DNA from: Pseudomonadota bacterium
Lineage (GTDB): Bacteria; Pseudomonadota; Gammaproteobacteria; Burkholderiales; Sulfuriferulaceae
Length of the DNA stretch: 42,231 nt
Direction of reading: 5' to 3'
NCBI GenBank assembly: GCA_021845925.1
Contig: JAJZUW010000005.1
Coordinates: 1 to 42,231, forward strand
The translations under genes were made by a program, and so were the position numbers. The notes beneath the pieces are model-generated. The model worked only from the letters and a program-made list of their open reading frames with translations. It was not told the origin of the DNA and did no database searches. Shown here one piece after another: positions 35,719 through 42,231 of this stretch (position 1 is the stretch's first letter; each line of letters starts with the position of its first letter).

Positions 35719-36537
35719 ATGAACAAGTATGAAAGAAAAATGCTCGATATCTTGAAACGTGGCCGGGATGAATTTGGTTACGTTGGTGTCAAGGCTGAAT
35801 TTGAAGCTGAAGGCACCCGCACAGACGAGATGCTGAGACTGGTTGAAATCTCACGCAAAGCTGGTGTGCAGATAGGGCTGAAAGTGGGGGGGTGTGAAGC
35901 CATGCGCGATCTGATGGAAAGTAAACAGATTGGTGTGGAATACATTATTGCACCCATGATCGAGAGCACTTACGCGCTCAGTAAGTTCATTGATGCCAAG
36001 AATGCTGTGTATTCGGATGACGAACAGAAAGATACTAAATTTTTGTTCAACCTGGAAACTCAATCCGCTTTTACAATCATGGATCAGTTGGTCGTGGCTG
36101 CAGCACAAAAAAACGGTGCAGATGGCATTGTCTTCGGCAGGGTCGATTTCAGTCTGTCGCGTGGGATTGGTCGAGATGCGATCAATACCAGAGAAGTGAC
36201 TGATTGCTGTCTTGCCACAGCGAAGGCGTGTCGAGAAAAGGGGCTTGAATTTGTCGTGGGTGGAGGCGTTTCAATTGATGCGCTGGCTGTAGTCGAAGAA
36301 ATTCGCGCAGAGCATTTATCCCGTTTTGAAACACGCAAGGTCATTTTTTCCGCTAGTGCAACAGAACATGTTGATTTGCGGACAGGTTTGCTTGAGGCCG
36401 TTCATTTTGAATTGCTGTGGTTGCTTAACAAGCGAGAATATTATGGGGCTATTATCAGAGAAGATGCGAAACGTATCGAAATGCTCGAATCGCGCTGGAA
36501 GGTACTTTCTGGCGAGGAACTGTCAAATCTGGTCTAG
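35719..36537 (+). CDS. HpcH/HpaI aldolase / citrate lyase superfamily protein
   Basis: The 272-residue TIM-barrel protein has the superfamily landmarks [31 protein letters not shown] (the usual PMVE position), FNLETQSAF and FGRVDFS. Members form or cleave carbon bonds between pyruvate, oxaloacetate or an acyl-CoA and a carbonyl compound, using a divalent metal bound by acidic residues such as those in MIES and RVDF. The substrate is unknown. AAGGGA lies about seven bases before the ATG. It heads a tight plus-strand run with an SDR, a DHQ-synthase-like cyclase, an epimerase and a glycosyltransferase-like gene, so a role in building a sugar precursor is likely. Confidence 0.78.
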   Translation: MNKYERKMLDILKRGRDEFGYVGVKAEFEAEGTRTDEMLRLVEISRKAGVQIGLKVGGCEAMRDLMESKQIGVEYIIAPMIESTYALSKFIDAKNAVYSDDEQKDTKFLFNLETQSAFTIMDQLVVAAAQKNGADGIVFGRVDFSLSRGIGRDAINTREVTDCCLATAKACREKGLEFVVGGGVSIDALAVVEEIRAEHLSRFETRKVIFSASATEHVDLRTGLLEAVHFELLWLLNKREYYGAIIREDAKRIEMLESRWKVLSGEELSNLV

Positions 36538-36554
36538 AAGTGGGGAGTAGACAA

Positions 36555-37259
36555 ATGCCCGCATTGTTACTGCTTGGAGCCAGTGGTGCTATTGGTCAAG
36601 CTTTGGCAGGATATTTCAACATGCGTGGGTGGGCTGTTACTGGAATCGCGCGAGCCGAAAAACCTGAACTTGATACGCGGATAGACTGGAGATTTGCCGA
36701 TTTTTCTGTTGGCAATTTCCAAACGGATATTCTTGATAACCAACAGGGATGGGACGCTGTTTGTTGGGCGCAAGGAGCGAATTGTAACGATAATGTGCGC
36801 GATGTGGATATTGACGCCCATCTTGATTTGTATCGCGCCAATTGTGTTTATATTCTTAAATCGTTAAAACTGTTACTGGATCGCGACCAATTGGCTAGAC
36901 CGGCTCGTTTGTGCATCATTAGTTCAATCTGGCAGAAAATTGCCAGACAAAACAAGCTGTCCTATGGTATGACCAAGGCGGCATTGCAAGGATTGGTGCT
37001 GTCTGCAGCGGCCGATCTTGCCAGTGACGGGCATTTGATAAATGCTGTTTTGCCAGGAGCTCTGGATACAGAAATGACTCGAAATAATCTTTCTGCGCAG
37101 CAGATTTCCATGCTCGCCAATGCAACGCTGTTTGACCGTTTGCCCCAGTTATCGGATGTCGCGGGACTGGTTCATTTTTTGTGTTCGGATAGTAACACTG
37201 GCATTACCGGGCAATTTATTGCAGCTGATCTGGGTTTCAGTCATGTCCGTATCGTTTGA
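36555..37259 (+). CDS. Short-chain dehydrogenase/reductase
   Basis: The 234-residue SDR enzyme has cofactor motif LGASGAIGQAL, active-site serine in IISSIW (S123/S124), and Y137 and K141 in YGMTK. An Arg a short way after strand 2 (IAR) may favour NADP(H). It should oxidise or reduce a hydroxyl/keto group on the intermediate made by the neighbours. GGGGAG at 36542-36547 selects ATG 36555 over the GTG at 36540. Its end overlaps the cyclase gene by 17 bases, which suggests coupled translation. Confidence 0.85.
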   Translation: MPALLLLGASGAIGQALAGYFNMRGWAVTGIARAEKPELDTRIDWRFADFSVGNFQTDILDNQQGWDAVCWAQGANCNDNVRDVDIDAHLDLYRANCVYILKSLKLLLDRDQLARPARLCIISSIWQKIARQNKLSYGMTKAALQGLVLSAAADLASDGHLINAVLPGALDTEMTRNNLSAQQISMLANATLFDRLPQLSDVAGLVHFLCSDSNTGITGQFIAADLGFSHVRIV

Positions 37260-38343
37260 AATTACTTCGAGTATTCAGAACTATCGTGTTGAAATTGCCA
37301 ATGGTTTGATACGGAATTATCGGCCGGACACAACGGATTATGTGATTTTATGTGATGCATTTTTTGCATCGGCACTGTCTTTGGTGCATGATAAAGTCAT
37401 TCCAATACAAGTGTCCGAATCCGCCAAAGGCCTGGATCAAATTTCTTCAGTGATTGTTTCGCTTAAGGAAGTAGGTGCGCTCCGTAAAACCTTGCTCATT
37501 GCTGTTGGCGGTGGGGTGATCCAGGACATTGCAACATTCACATCTTCCATTTACATGCGCGGGATTCCGTGGATTTATTTGCCAACCACGTTACTAGGAA
37601 TGGTTGATTCTTGTATCGGAGGAAAATCTGCGATCAATGTTGGGAGTTATAAAAATCTCGTTGGTAATTTTTATCCGCCTGGGAAGATTCTGATTGATCC
37701 TGCAGCTGCCGAAACTTTAGGCCAGGAACAGCTCGTCGCTGGCTTGTGCGAGGCTGCGAAAATCTGTTATGCAAGAGGACGGGAAAGTTTTGCTGAATAC
37801 CTTCGACTGTATGGTTTGCATGACCAGAAACTTCTAGGTTTGCAGGCCATCATCGAACTCAGTTTACGCAGTAAAAAGTGGTTTATTGAAAAGGATGAAT
37901 TTGATCGCCAGGAACGTTTGCTGCTGAATTTCGGACATACGTTTGGTCACGCAATCGAAGGTGCTGCAGGTTATCGCATCAGTCACGGTGTGGCAGTTGG
38001 TGTTGGTATGTTGGCTGCCGTTTATCTGGCAGGGCTCTTGCATGGTGGATCATTGCCTGATCGCGCACAGCAATTGAGGACTCATATCCTGTCTTTGCTC
38101 AATGAATCGGCTGGTCTGACAGATGTTATGGTTTCTTTATCGCCATTAGAACTATTTGATCGATTCGAAGCAGACAAGAAGCACACGGATGTGTGTTATA
38201 CGCTAATTGGTTTGTCGGCTAGCGGAGATTTGCAATTGTTACAGCTGCCCAAACTGCCAGAAAGCCGCACTCTTATCAATCAGGTATTTGGCGAGATTGT
38301 GACAAACGAATTCTGGGAACGTGGTTTTTCTCCGCTGGAATGA
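37243..38343 (+). CDS. 3-dehydroquinate-synthase-like sugar phosphate cyclase
   Basis: The 366-residue protein has the DHQ synthase fold. Conserved positions include GGG at 89-91, the YMRG arginine, PTTLL, K128 in GGKSAIN, E170 and K173 in CEAAK, R225, H232 and H236 in NFGHTFGHA, H248, and DKK near residue 315. The zinc ligands (E170, H232 or H236, and H248) and the NAD site are retained. It departs from AroB at GGGVVGD (here GGGVIQD), NHPLGKN (here NVGSYKN) and HGEAV (here HGVAV). It is therefore likely an active cyclase for a substrate other than DAHP, rather than the housekeeping aroB. The ATG at 37243 lies in the SDR tail. Confidence 0.84.
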   Translation: MSVSFEITSSIQNYRVEIANGLIRNYRPDTTDYVILCDAFFASALSLVHDKVIPIQVSESAKGLDQISSVIVSLKEVGALRKTLLIAVGGGVIQDIATFTSSIYMRGIPWIYLPTTLLGMVDSCIGGKSAINVGSYKNLVGNFYPPGKILIDPAAAETLGQEQLVAGLCEAAKICYARGRESFAEYLRLYGLHDQKLLGLQAIIELSLRSKKWFIEKDEFDRQERLLLNFGHTFGHAIEGAAGYRISHGVAVGVGMLAAVYLAGLLHGGSLPDRAQQLRTHILSLLNESAGLTDVMVSLSPLELFDRFEADKKHTDVCYTLIGLSASGDLQLLQLPKLPESRTLINQVFGEIVTNEFWERGFSPLE

Positions 38344-38347
38344 ATGC

Positions 38348-39328
38348 ATGATCGGAAGAGCTGAAAAAATAGTGACTTCACTCTGCGACTGTGATGACAG
38401 ATTTGTCATTACAGGAGCAACCGGCTGGCTTGGTCAGGCCTTGCTTGCTCTGCTTTCGGAAACATGTGGAGAAGTGTTGGAGCAACGCGTCCTCTTGGGA
38501 GGTTCTGTATCACGGCAGATCACTGCTCCCGATGGCAGAAATTTTCCGGTGCACGCATTGGATGAATTGGTCCTGCATTTGGATGATCGGCCAGTGATGC
38601 TGTTTCATTTTGCTTTCTTGACAAAAGACAAGGTTGGCCGCTTGTCTGATACGAATTATGTTGCATATAATAAACAGATCGCGAGTGTTATTGGCGAACT
38701 GGCAACTAAAAGCTGCGTAAAGGGGATCGTGCTGGCTTCTTCAGGTGCTGTATATGATCATTTGGAAGAGAAATCTCGCGATGATTCAGCAAATCTGTAT
38801 GGTCGGCTGAAATTCGAAGACGAGCAATTGTTTGGCGATATTTGTGAGCGGCGTCGGATTCCGCTGGTTATTCCGCGCATATTCAACCTCGCTGGCCCGT
38901 ATATCAACAAGTTTCAATCTTATGCATTGTCGTCAATCATTGTCAACGTGTTGCGCGGACAGGCTGTTAATTTAAAGGCTTCGCACAAAGTCTGGCGATC
39001 TTATGTGCATGTGCGTGATGTATTGAAATTATCCCTATCGCTTTTGCAGGATAGGAATACAGGTACGTTGTTGTTCGACACAGCTGGTGAGGAAGTTGTC
39101 GAACTTGGTGAGCTGGCCTTAAGAACATGTTTAGAATTGGGCAGGCCAGATATCGGGATTAATCGACCTGAATTGGTCAGTACAACTGAGGATCGTTATG
39201 TTGGGGATGGAACACTTTTTCAACATTTGCTGAAAACTCACGGTATACAACCCAACTCATTGTCAACGCAGATACGTGATAGCGCAGAGTGGATTGCAGC
39301 AACGTTGGAAAGATCCAGTCATGGCTGA
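38348..39328 (+). CDS. NAD-dependent epimerase/dehydratase family protein
   Basis: This 326-residue extended SDR has cofactor motif ITGATGWLGQ, active-site SSGAVY (S131/S132), and catalytic Y151 and K155 (YGRLK). The middle and C-terminal parts (PRIFNLAGPYIN, then RSYVHVRDV) follow the nucleotide-sugar epimerase/dehydratase pattern. The first glycine motif lies at residues 23-29, after a 20-residue N-terminal extension. Substrate unknown. The start at 38348 follows the cyclase stop by four bases, and its last eight bases overlap the next gene. Confidence 0.84.
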   Translation: MIGRAEKIVTSLCDCDDRFVITGATGWLGQALLALLSETCGEVLEQRVLLGGSVSRQITAPDGRNFPVHALDELVLHLDDRPVMLFHFAFLTKDKVGRLSDTNYVAYNKQIASVIGELATKSCVKGIVLASSGAVYDHLEEKSRDDSANLYGRLKFEDEQLFGDICERRRIPLVIPRIFNLAGPYINKFQSYALSSIIVNVLRGQAVNLKASHKVWRSYVHVRDVLKLSLSLLQDRNTGTLLFDTAGEEVVELGELALRTCLELGRPDIGINRPELVSTTEDRYVGDGTLFQHLLKTHGIQPNSLSTQIRDSAEWIAATLERSSHG

Positions 39329-40445
39329 TTATGGACAGAAGTCCCCTTTGGAGGTGGGGGAAAGCCTGCTGGCAGAAGTGTCATGGTTACTGCCTGAAAA
39401 GAAGGGGCACTCATACTACCTGGTAGCACCTCGGTACACCCGCATGTCAGCCGGTATCAAGATCATGTATCTTCTATGTCATGCCTTGAATTCGCTGGGG
39501 CAGAGAGCGTATATGGTGACTAGGCCTTATACCCCGGCGAAGCTTGCCACAAATCCTGAATTAAATACCCCTTTGTTGACTAAATCGGTGTTTGATTATG
39601 ATTTTGAACAAGGGTTGACACCGATAGTAATCTATCCGGAAATTGTGGCCGGTAATCCACTGAATGCATCCGTTGTCGTGCGATATGTTATGAATGTGCC
39701 GGGGCTTCTGGGTGGAGAAACAACTTACGAAGAGTCGGAATACTGTATTGCATATTCTGCAGAATTGGCTCGTCAGGTTAAAAACTGCCGGATGAGCCTT
39801 TTTTTTCCTGCTTCTGATCCCCGAATCTATTATCCTGATCCTGGAATTAAGCGGAGTGGAGGATGTTTCTATGCTGCAAAGTATAGAAAATTTCACGGAG
39901 GAAAGCTTTTTCCCATTACAGATGGATGTATTGAAATAACCCGTGATGAAGCGAATTCACAGACAGCTGAACAGATAGCGGACATTTTTAGACGATCTGA
40001 AGTGTTCTATGCTTATGAAAATACCGCGTTGGCGATTGAGGCAGTGTTGTGTGGTTGCCCGGTTGTTTTTTTGCCAAACGATCATTTCAAGGACTTGATT
40101 GGAGTCGACGAACTTGGTCTGGATGGTATGGCATGGGGAAATTCTCCGTCAGAACTGGAACGGGCAAAAAATACTTTGACGAAAGGGCGTGAGCGCTATT
40201 TGAATTTGTTTTTACATGTCCGGGAAAAACTGGAAATTCTGATTTTAGAAACCCAAATCATGGCGGCAAAAAAGAAATATGAGAAGCGAATGAATATCCC
40301 TCAGTGTAATCCTCCAAACTTTCTTCTTCTGACAGGGATGCATTTGGAAACCATAAAAAATGTATATCATGACCTTGGTGCAAAGGAATTGGGAAGGACT
40401 GTTTTGAGAAAGATATTTTCAAAATTGAATGGACATCGCTCCTGA
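39321..40445 (+). CDS. Glycosyltransferase-like protein of a polysaccharide cluster
   Basis: The 374-residue protein is only loosely recognised. The N-terminal half contains SAGIKIMYLLCHALNSLG, a segment typical of GT-B glycosyltransferases, and the C-terminal part has YAYENTALAIEAVLCGCPVVFLP, like the donor-binding region of that class. Neither a full GT4 motif nor a signal peptide is visible. GGAAAG at 39307-39312 supports ATG 39321, which overlaps the epimerase end by eight bases. It likely transfers the sugar made by the preceding genes, but that is inference. Confidence 0.62.
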   Translation: MADYGQKSPLEVGESLLAEVSWLLPEKKGHSYYLVAPRYTRMSAGIKIMYLLCHALNSLGQRAYMVTRPYTPAKLATNPELNTPLLTKSVFDYDFEQGLTPIVIYPEIVAGNPLNASVVVRYVMNVPGLLGGETTYEESEYCIAYSAELARQVKNCRMSLFFPASDPRIYYPDPGIKRSGGCFYAAKYRKFHGGKLFPITDGCIEITRDEANSQTAEQIADIFRRSEVFYAYENTALAIEAVLCGCPVVFLPNDHFKDLIGVDELGLDGMAWGNSPSELERAKNTLTKGRERYLNLFLHVREKLEILILETQIMAAKKKYEKRMNIPQCNPPNFLLLTGMHLETIKNVYHDLGAKELGRTVLRKIFSKLNGHRS

Positions 40446-40569
40446 GGGGGTTAAGGTCTCTCTCATAAAGGATTGCTTGCGAAGAGCCGTTAAATTCCAG
40501 TTGATGGCTGTGGTGCTGGCAATCTGGTTGTTTTGTTTTCTGTTTTTCGATATTCAAGACGATGTTTAA
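40429..40569 (+). CDS. Possible small membrane protein (46 residues)
   Basis: A frame of 46 codons starts inside the end of the glycosyltransferase-like gene (17-base overlap) and ends seven bases before the convergent GT2 gene. It encodes a basic N-terminal part (KDCLRRAVKFQ) and one strong transmembrane segment (LMAVVLAIWLFCFLFF). It may be a real small gene, or the stump of a longer gene cut when the minus-strand glycosyltransferase arrived. No clear ribosome binding site. It covers most of the otherwise empty 40446-40575. Confidence 0.35.
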   Translation: MDIAPEGVKVSLIKDCLRRAVKFQLMAVVLAIWLFCFLFFDIQDDV

Positions 40570-40575
40570 TGGCCG

Positions 40576-41625
40576 TCAACGTCTTGTCCTGGAGTATATG
40601 TTCTTGATGGCGGGCAAGATGATGTTCCTTGCTGCTTTGATAAATGGATTGAATTTCATTTTTTTGATTGTTTCCGACTGTTTAATCAGGTCTGTAACAA
40701 GTTTGTTAAAGATTGCCGGATCGATTTTTTTTGATGAATTATTCATTTTGACCAGCTTGTTCAGCCATGTAATTATTTCATCAAATTCCTGGCGTGAAAT
40801 TGCATCAATAATTCCATCAGGCAATAGTCGAATCTTTGTGTGAATTTCTAGTTCGTGTTCCGTGAATGAAAATCCGAAGTGCGATAATGCCTGCCGTTTT
40901 AATTCTATTTCTTCCTTGCGTAATGCTTCCATATTTTTTGCGCCATCGCTTTCACTATGAATCCGATATGCGCAAAGTTCGTCCTGGATGTTATGGTATT
41001 TTATCTTTTCAATAAAATTTAAATTCGTCAGGTAGTCGTTTCCAAATTGAAATTTATTATAAAAGCCAAGACCGTGATTGTTGATTTGCTGTGTTCTGAA
41101 AGCGATTGCTGGTGAGTGCATAACCCACCAGAATACCAGGTTTGCTCGAATTTCTTCATGTTTTTCAGGCTTTTTGTGAATTGTTTCTGGTTTTGGTTTT
41201 GTTGATGTGCTTCTATCATGCCAGAAGGAGCGGTAGGCACAACTGCATGCCCCTAGTTCGGGATCGTTTTCAAAAGCATTTATTTGTTTTTCAAGCCTGT
41301 TTTTATAACTGATGTCATCAGAATGCTGCAAGGCAAAATATGGAGTTGTGATTTTTTTTACAAAGTCATCAATTCTGGCGGTTGGATGTACCCCGATATA
41401 GGAATGTAATGATATTCTTTCGTCACGAACTGCATATGCCTTCGCAATATCAATTGTTGCATCTTTTGAGCCTCCGTCCAAAATGGCTAGGTGAAGGTTT
41501 TGAACGGTTTGTTCAAGAATGCTTTCGATTGATTCAGCTAAAAATCTGGCGGAATTGTATGTTGGAATGATAACTGTTATTTTGTCATCTTCTTTCATGA
41601 TGGAAATACTTTCTGGTTTGATCAT
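40576..41625 (-). CDS. Family 2 glycosyltransferase
   Basis: This 349-residue GT-A fold glycosyltransferase has N-terminal ITVIIPTYNSARFLAESIES, a DGGSKDATI segment and the metal-binding SDD (LQHSDDISYKNR). The C-terminal region is Lys/Ile-rich and has no clear transmembrane helix. It transfers a nucleotide-activated sugar in surface polysaccharide assembly; donor unknown. ATG 41625 is chosen because AGGA lies seven bases upstream; frames to 41691 and 41598 are alternatives. It is the only minus-strand gene of the cluster and the most AT-rich: 40681-40740 has 18 G+C of 60, compared with 36 of 60 in the ileS stretch 7561-7620. This points to separate acquisition. Confidence 0.88.
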   Translation of the reverse strand: MIKPESISIMKEDDKITVIIPTYNSARFLAESIESILEQTVQNLHLAILDGGSKDATIDIAKAYAVRDERISLHSYIGVHPTARIDDFVKKITTPYFALQHSDDISYKNRLEKQINAFENDPELGACSCAYRSFWHDRSTSTKPKPETIHKKPEKHEEIRANLVFWWVMHSPAIAFRTQQINNHGLGFYNKFQFGNDYLTNLNFIEKIKYHNIQDELCAYRIHSESDGAKNMEALRKEEIELKRQALSHFGFSFTEHELEIHTKIRLLPDGIIDAISRQEFDEIITWLNKLVKMNNSSKKIDPAIFNKLVTDLIKQSETIKKMKFNPFIKAARNIILPAIKNIYSRTRR

Positions 41626-41820
41626 CAGGATTCCTGAAAATTGTACTGATCGTGCTTTCTGATCAAAGTGCATATGTGATTGTAATGACACAGAATTTTT
41701 TGCTCAGGACGCAAAAGTAGCGGGTCCTTCGTAGATGGGCTTGTTCAAATTTGTCGGGGAAGTTCTCTGTGTCCATTGTTCATGTAGAATGGCTGATTTA
41801 ATGTTGTGGTTGCTTAGGTT

Positions 41821-42231
41821 ATGAAATGTATCATTCTTGCCGGTGGGTTGGGTACTCGCTTAAGTGAAGAGACAACCTTGCGTCCCAAGCCTATGGTTGA
41901 AATTGGTGGTAAGCCTATCCTTTGGCACATCATGAAGCTGTATTCTCATCATGGACTGAATGAGTTCGTGATCTGCCTGGGATACAAGGGGTATGTCATC
42001 AAGGAATATTTTGCCAACTATTTCTTGCATACCTCCGATGTAACATTCGACATGGTTAACAATCGCATGGAAGTTCATCAGAACAACGCTGAGCCGTGGC
42101 GGGTAACCCTTGTAGACACTGGTGATCTGACGCAGACCGGCGGTCGTTTGCGACGGGTAAGGGATTACGTTGGCGATGATGTTTTTTGCATGACCTATGG
42201 CGATGGTGTTGGTAATATCGATATCACCAGC
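41821..42231 (+). CDS. rfbF: Glucose-1-phosphate cytidylyltransferase, 5' part
   Basis: The first 137 codons are present and the gene continues beyond the window. The enzyme makes CDP-glucose from CTP and glucose-1-phosphate, the entry to CDP-3,6-dideoxyhexoses such as abequose, tyvelose and ascarylose. The nucleotidyltransferase motif [13 protein letters not shown], then [16 protein letters not shown] and the metal-binding TYGDGVG are all visible and specific for the RfbF group. The ribosome binding site is weak (TTAGG). The upstream 41626-41820 holds its promoter and that of the divergent GT2 gene. Confidence 0.93.
   Translation, partial: MKCIILAGGLGTRLSEETTLRPKPMVEIGGKPILWHIMKLYSHHGLNEFVICLGYKGYVIKEYFANYFLHTSDVTFDMVNNRMEVHQNNAEPWRVTLVDTGDLTQTGGRLRRVRDYVGDDVFCMTYGDGVGNIDITS

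Noticed and set aside
40258-40557. 99-codon minus-strand frame between the two glycosyltransferase genes
   Set aside because: Most of it is opposite the glycosyltransferase-like gene and it has no domain features.

Overview
The window looks like the chromosome of a betaproteobacterium, most likely of the Neisseriales. This rests on gene content and order: petABC followed by sspA-sspB, the block ribF-ileS-lspA-ispH, and moderately GC-rich coding DNA in the housekeeping part. The genus cannot be read from the sequence alone.

Layout. 1-365: dispersed palindromic repeats and an AT-rich leader. 378-4120 (+): cytochrome bc1 complex (petABC), a strong terminator, then sspA-sspB. 4130-9275 (-): overlapping operon ribF-ileS-lspA-ispH. 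9420-11165 (+): CDF metal transporter, small lipoprotein, Gln/Met-rich protein. 11223-12104 (-): thioredoxin-reductase-like flavoprotein. 12244-14427 (+): CPBP membrane protease homologue, EI24 membrane protein, and an unrecognised membrane-anchored protein with an HExxH metalloprotease motif. 14478-15571 (-): two overlapping envelope proteins. 15745-16038: integrase remnant. 16157-17584 (-): autotransporter-type barrel protein. 17907-19249: tRNA-Arg(ACG) and a 1.3-kb mini-island bounded by a 43-bp copy of the tRNA 3' end, carrying a DinJ/RelB-YafQ toxin-antitoxin pair plus a zinc-ribbon gene. 19441-25070: S1/P1 nuclease, PAS-GGDEF diguanylate cyclase, marR/amiE divergent pair, membrane metallophosphoesterase. 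25102-25472: repeat array. 25647-30698: PRC-barrel protein, HIBADH-type dehydrogenase, a cluster of small envelope proteins, HD-GYP protein. 31016-33766: katG convergent with an exported peroxiredoxin. 33843-34179: second large repeat block. 34393-42231: surface-polysaccharide region, clearly more AT-rich toward its end and running off the window inside rfbF.

The most unusual functional unit is the compact, overlapping gene set 35719-40445: HpcH/HpaI-type aldolase, SDR, 3-dehydroquinate-synthase-like cyclase, NAD-dependent epimerase/dehydratase, glycosyltransferase-like protein. An aldolase next to a DHQ-synthase-fold cyclase inside a polysaccharide locus suggests synthesis of an unusual, possibly carbocyclic, surface sugar. 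That is inference. The second item of interest is the tRNA-Arg mini-island, which has recognisable attachment-site duplications and a toxin-antitoxin payload but no integrase of its own.

Three intergenic sites (1-165, 25102-25472, 33843-34179) carry the same palindromic repeat family, in both orientations, with local tandem amplification.
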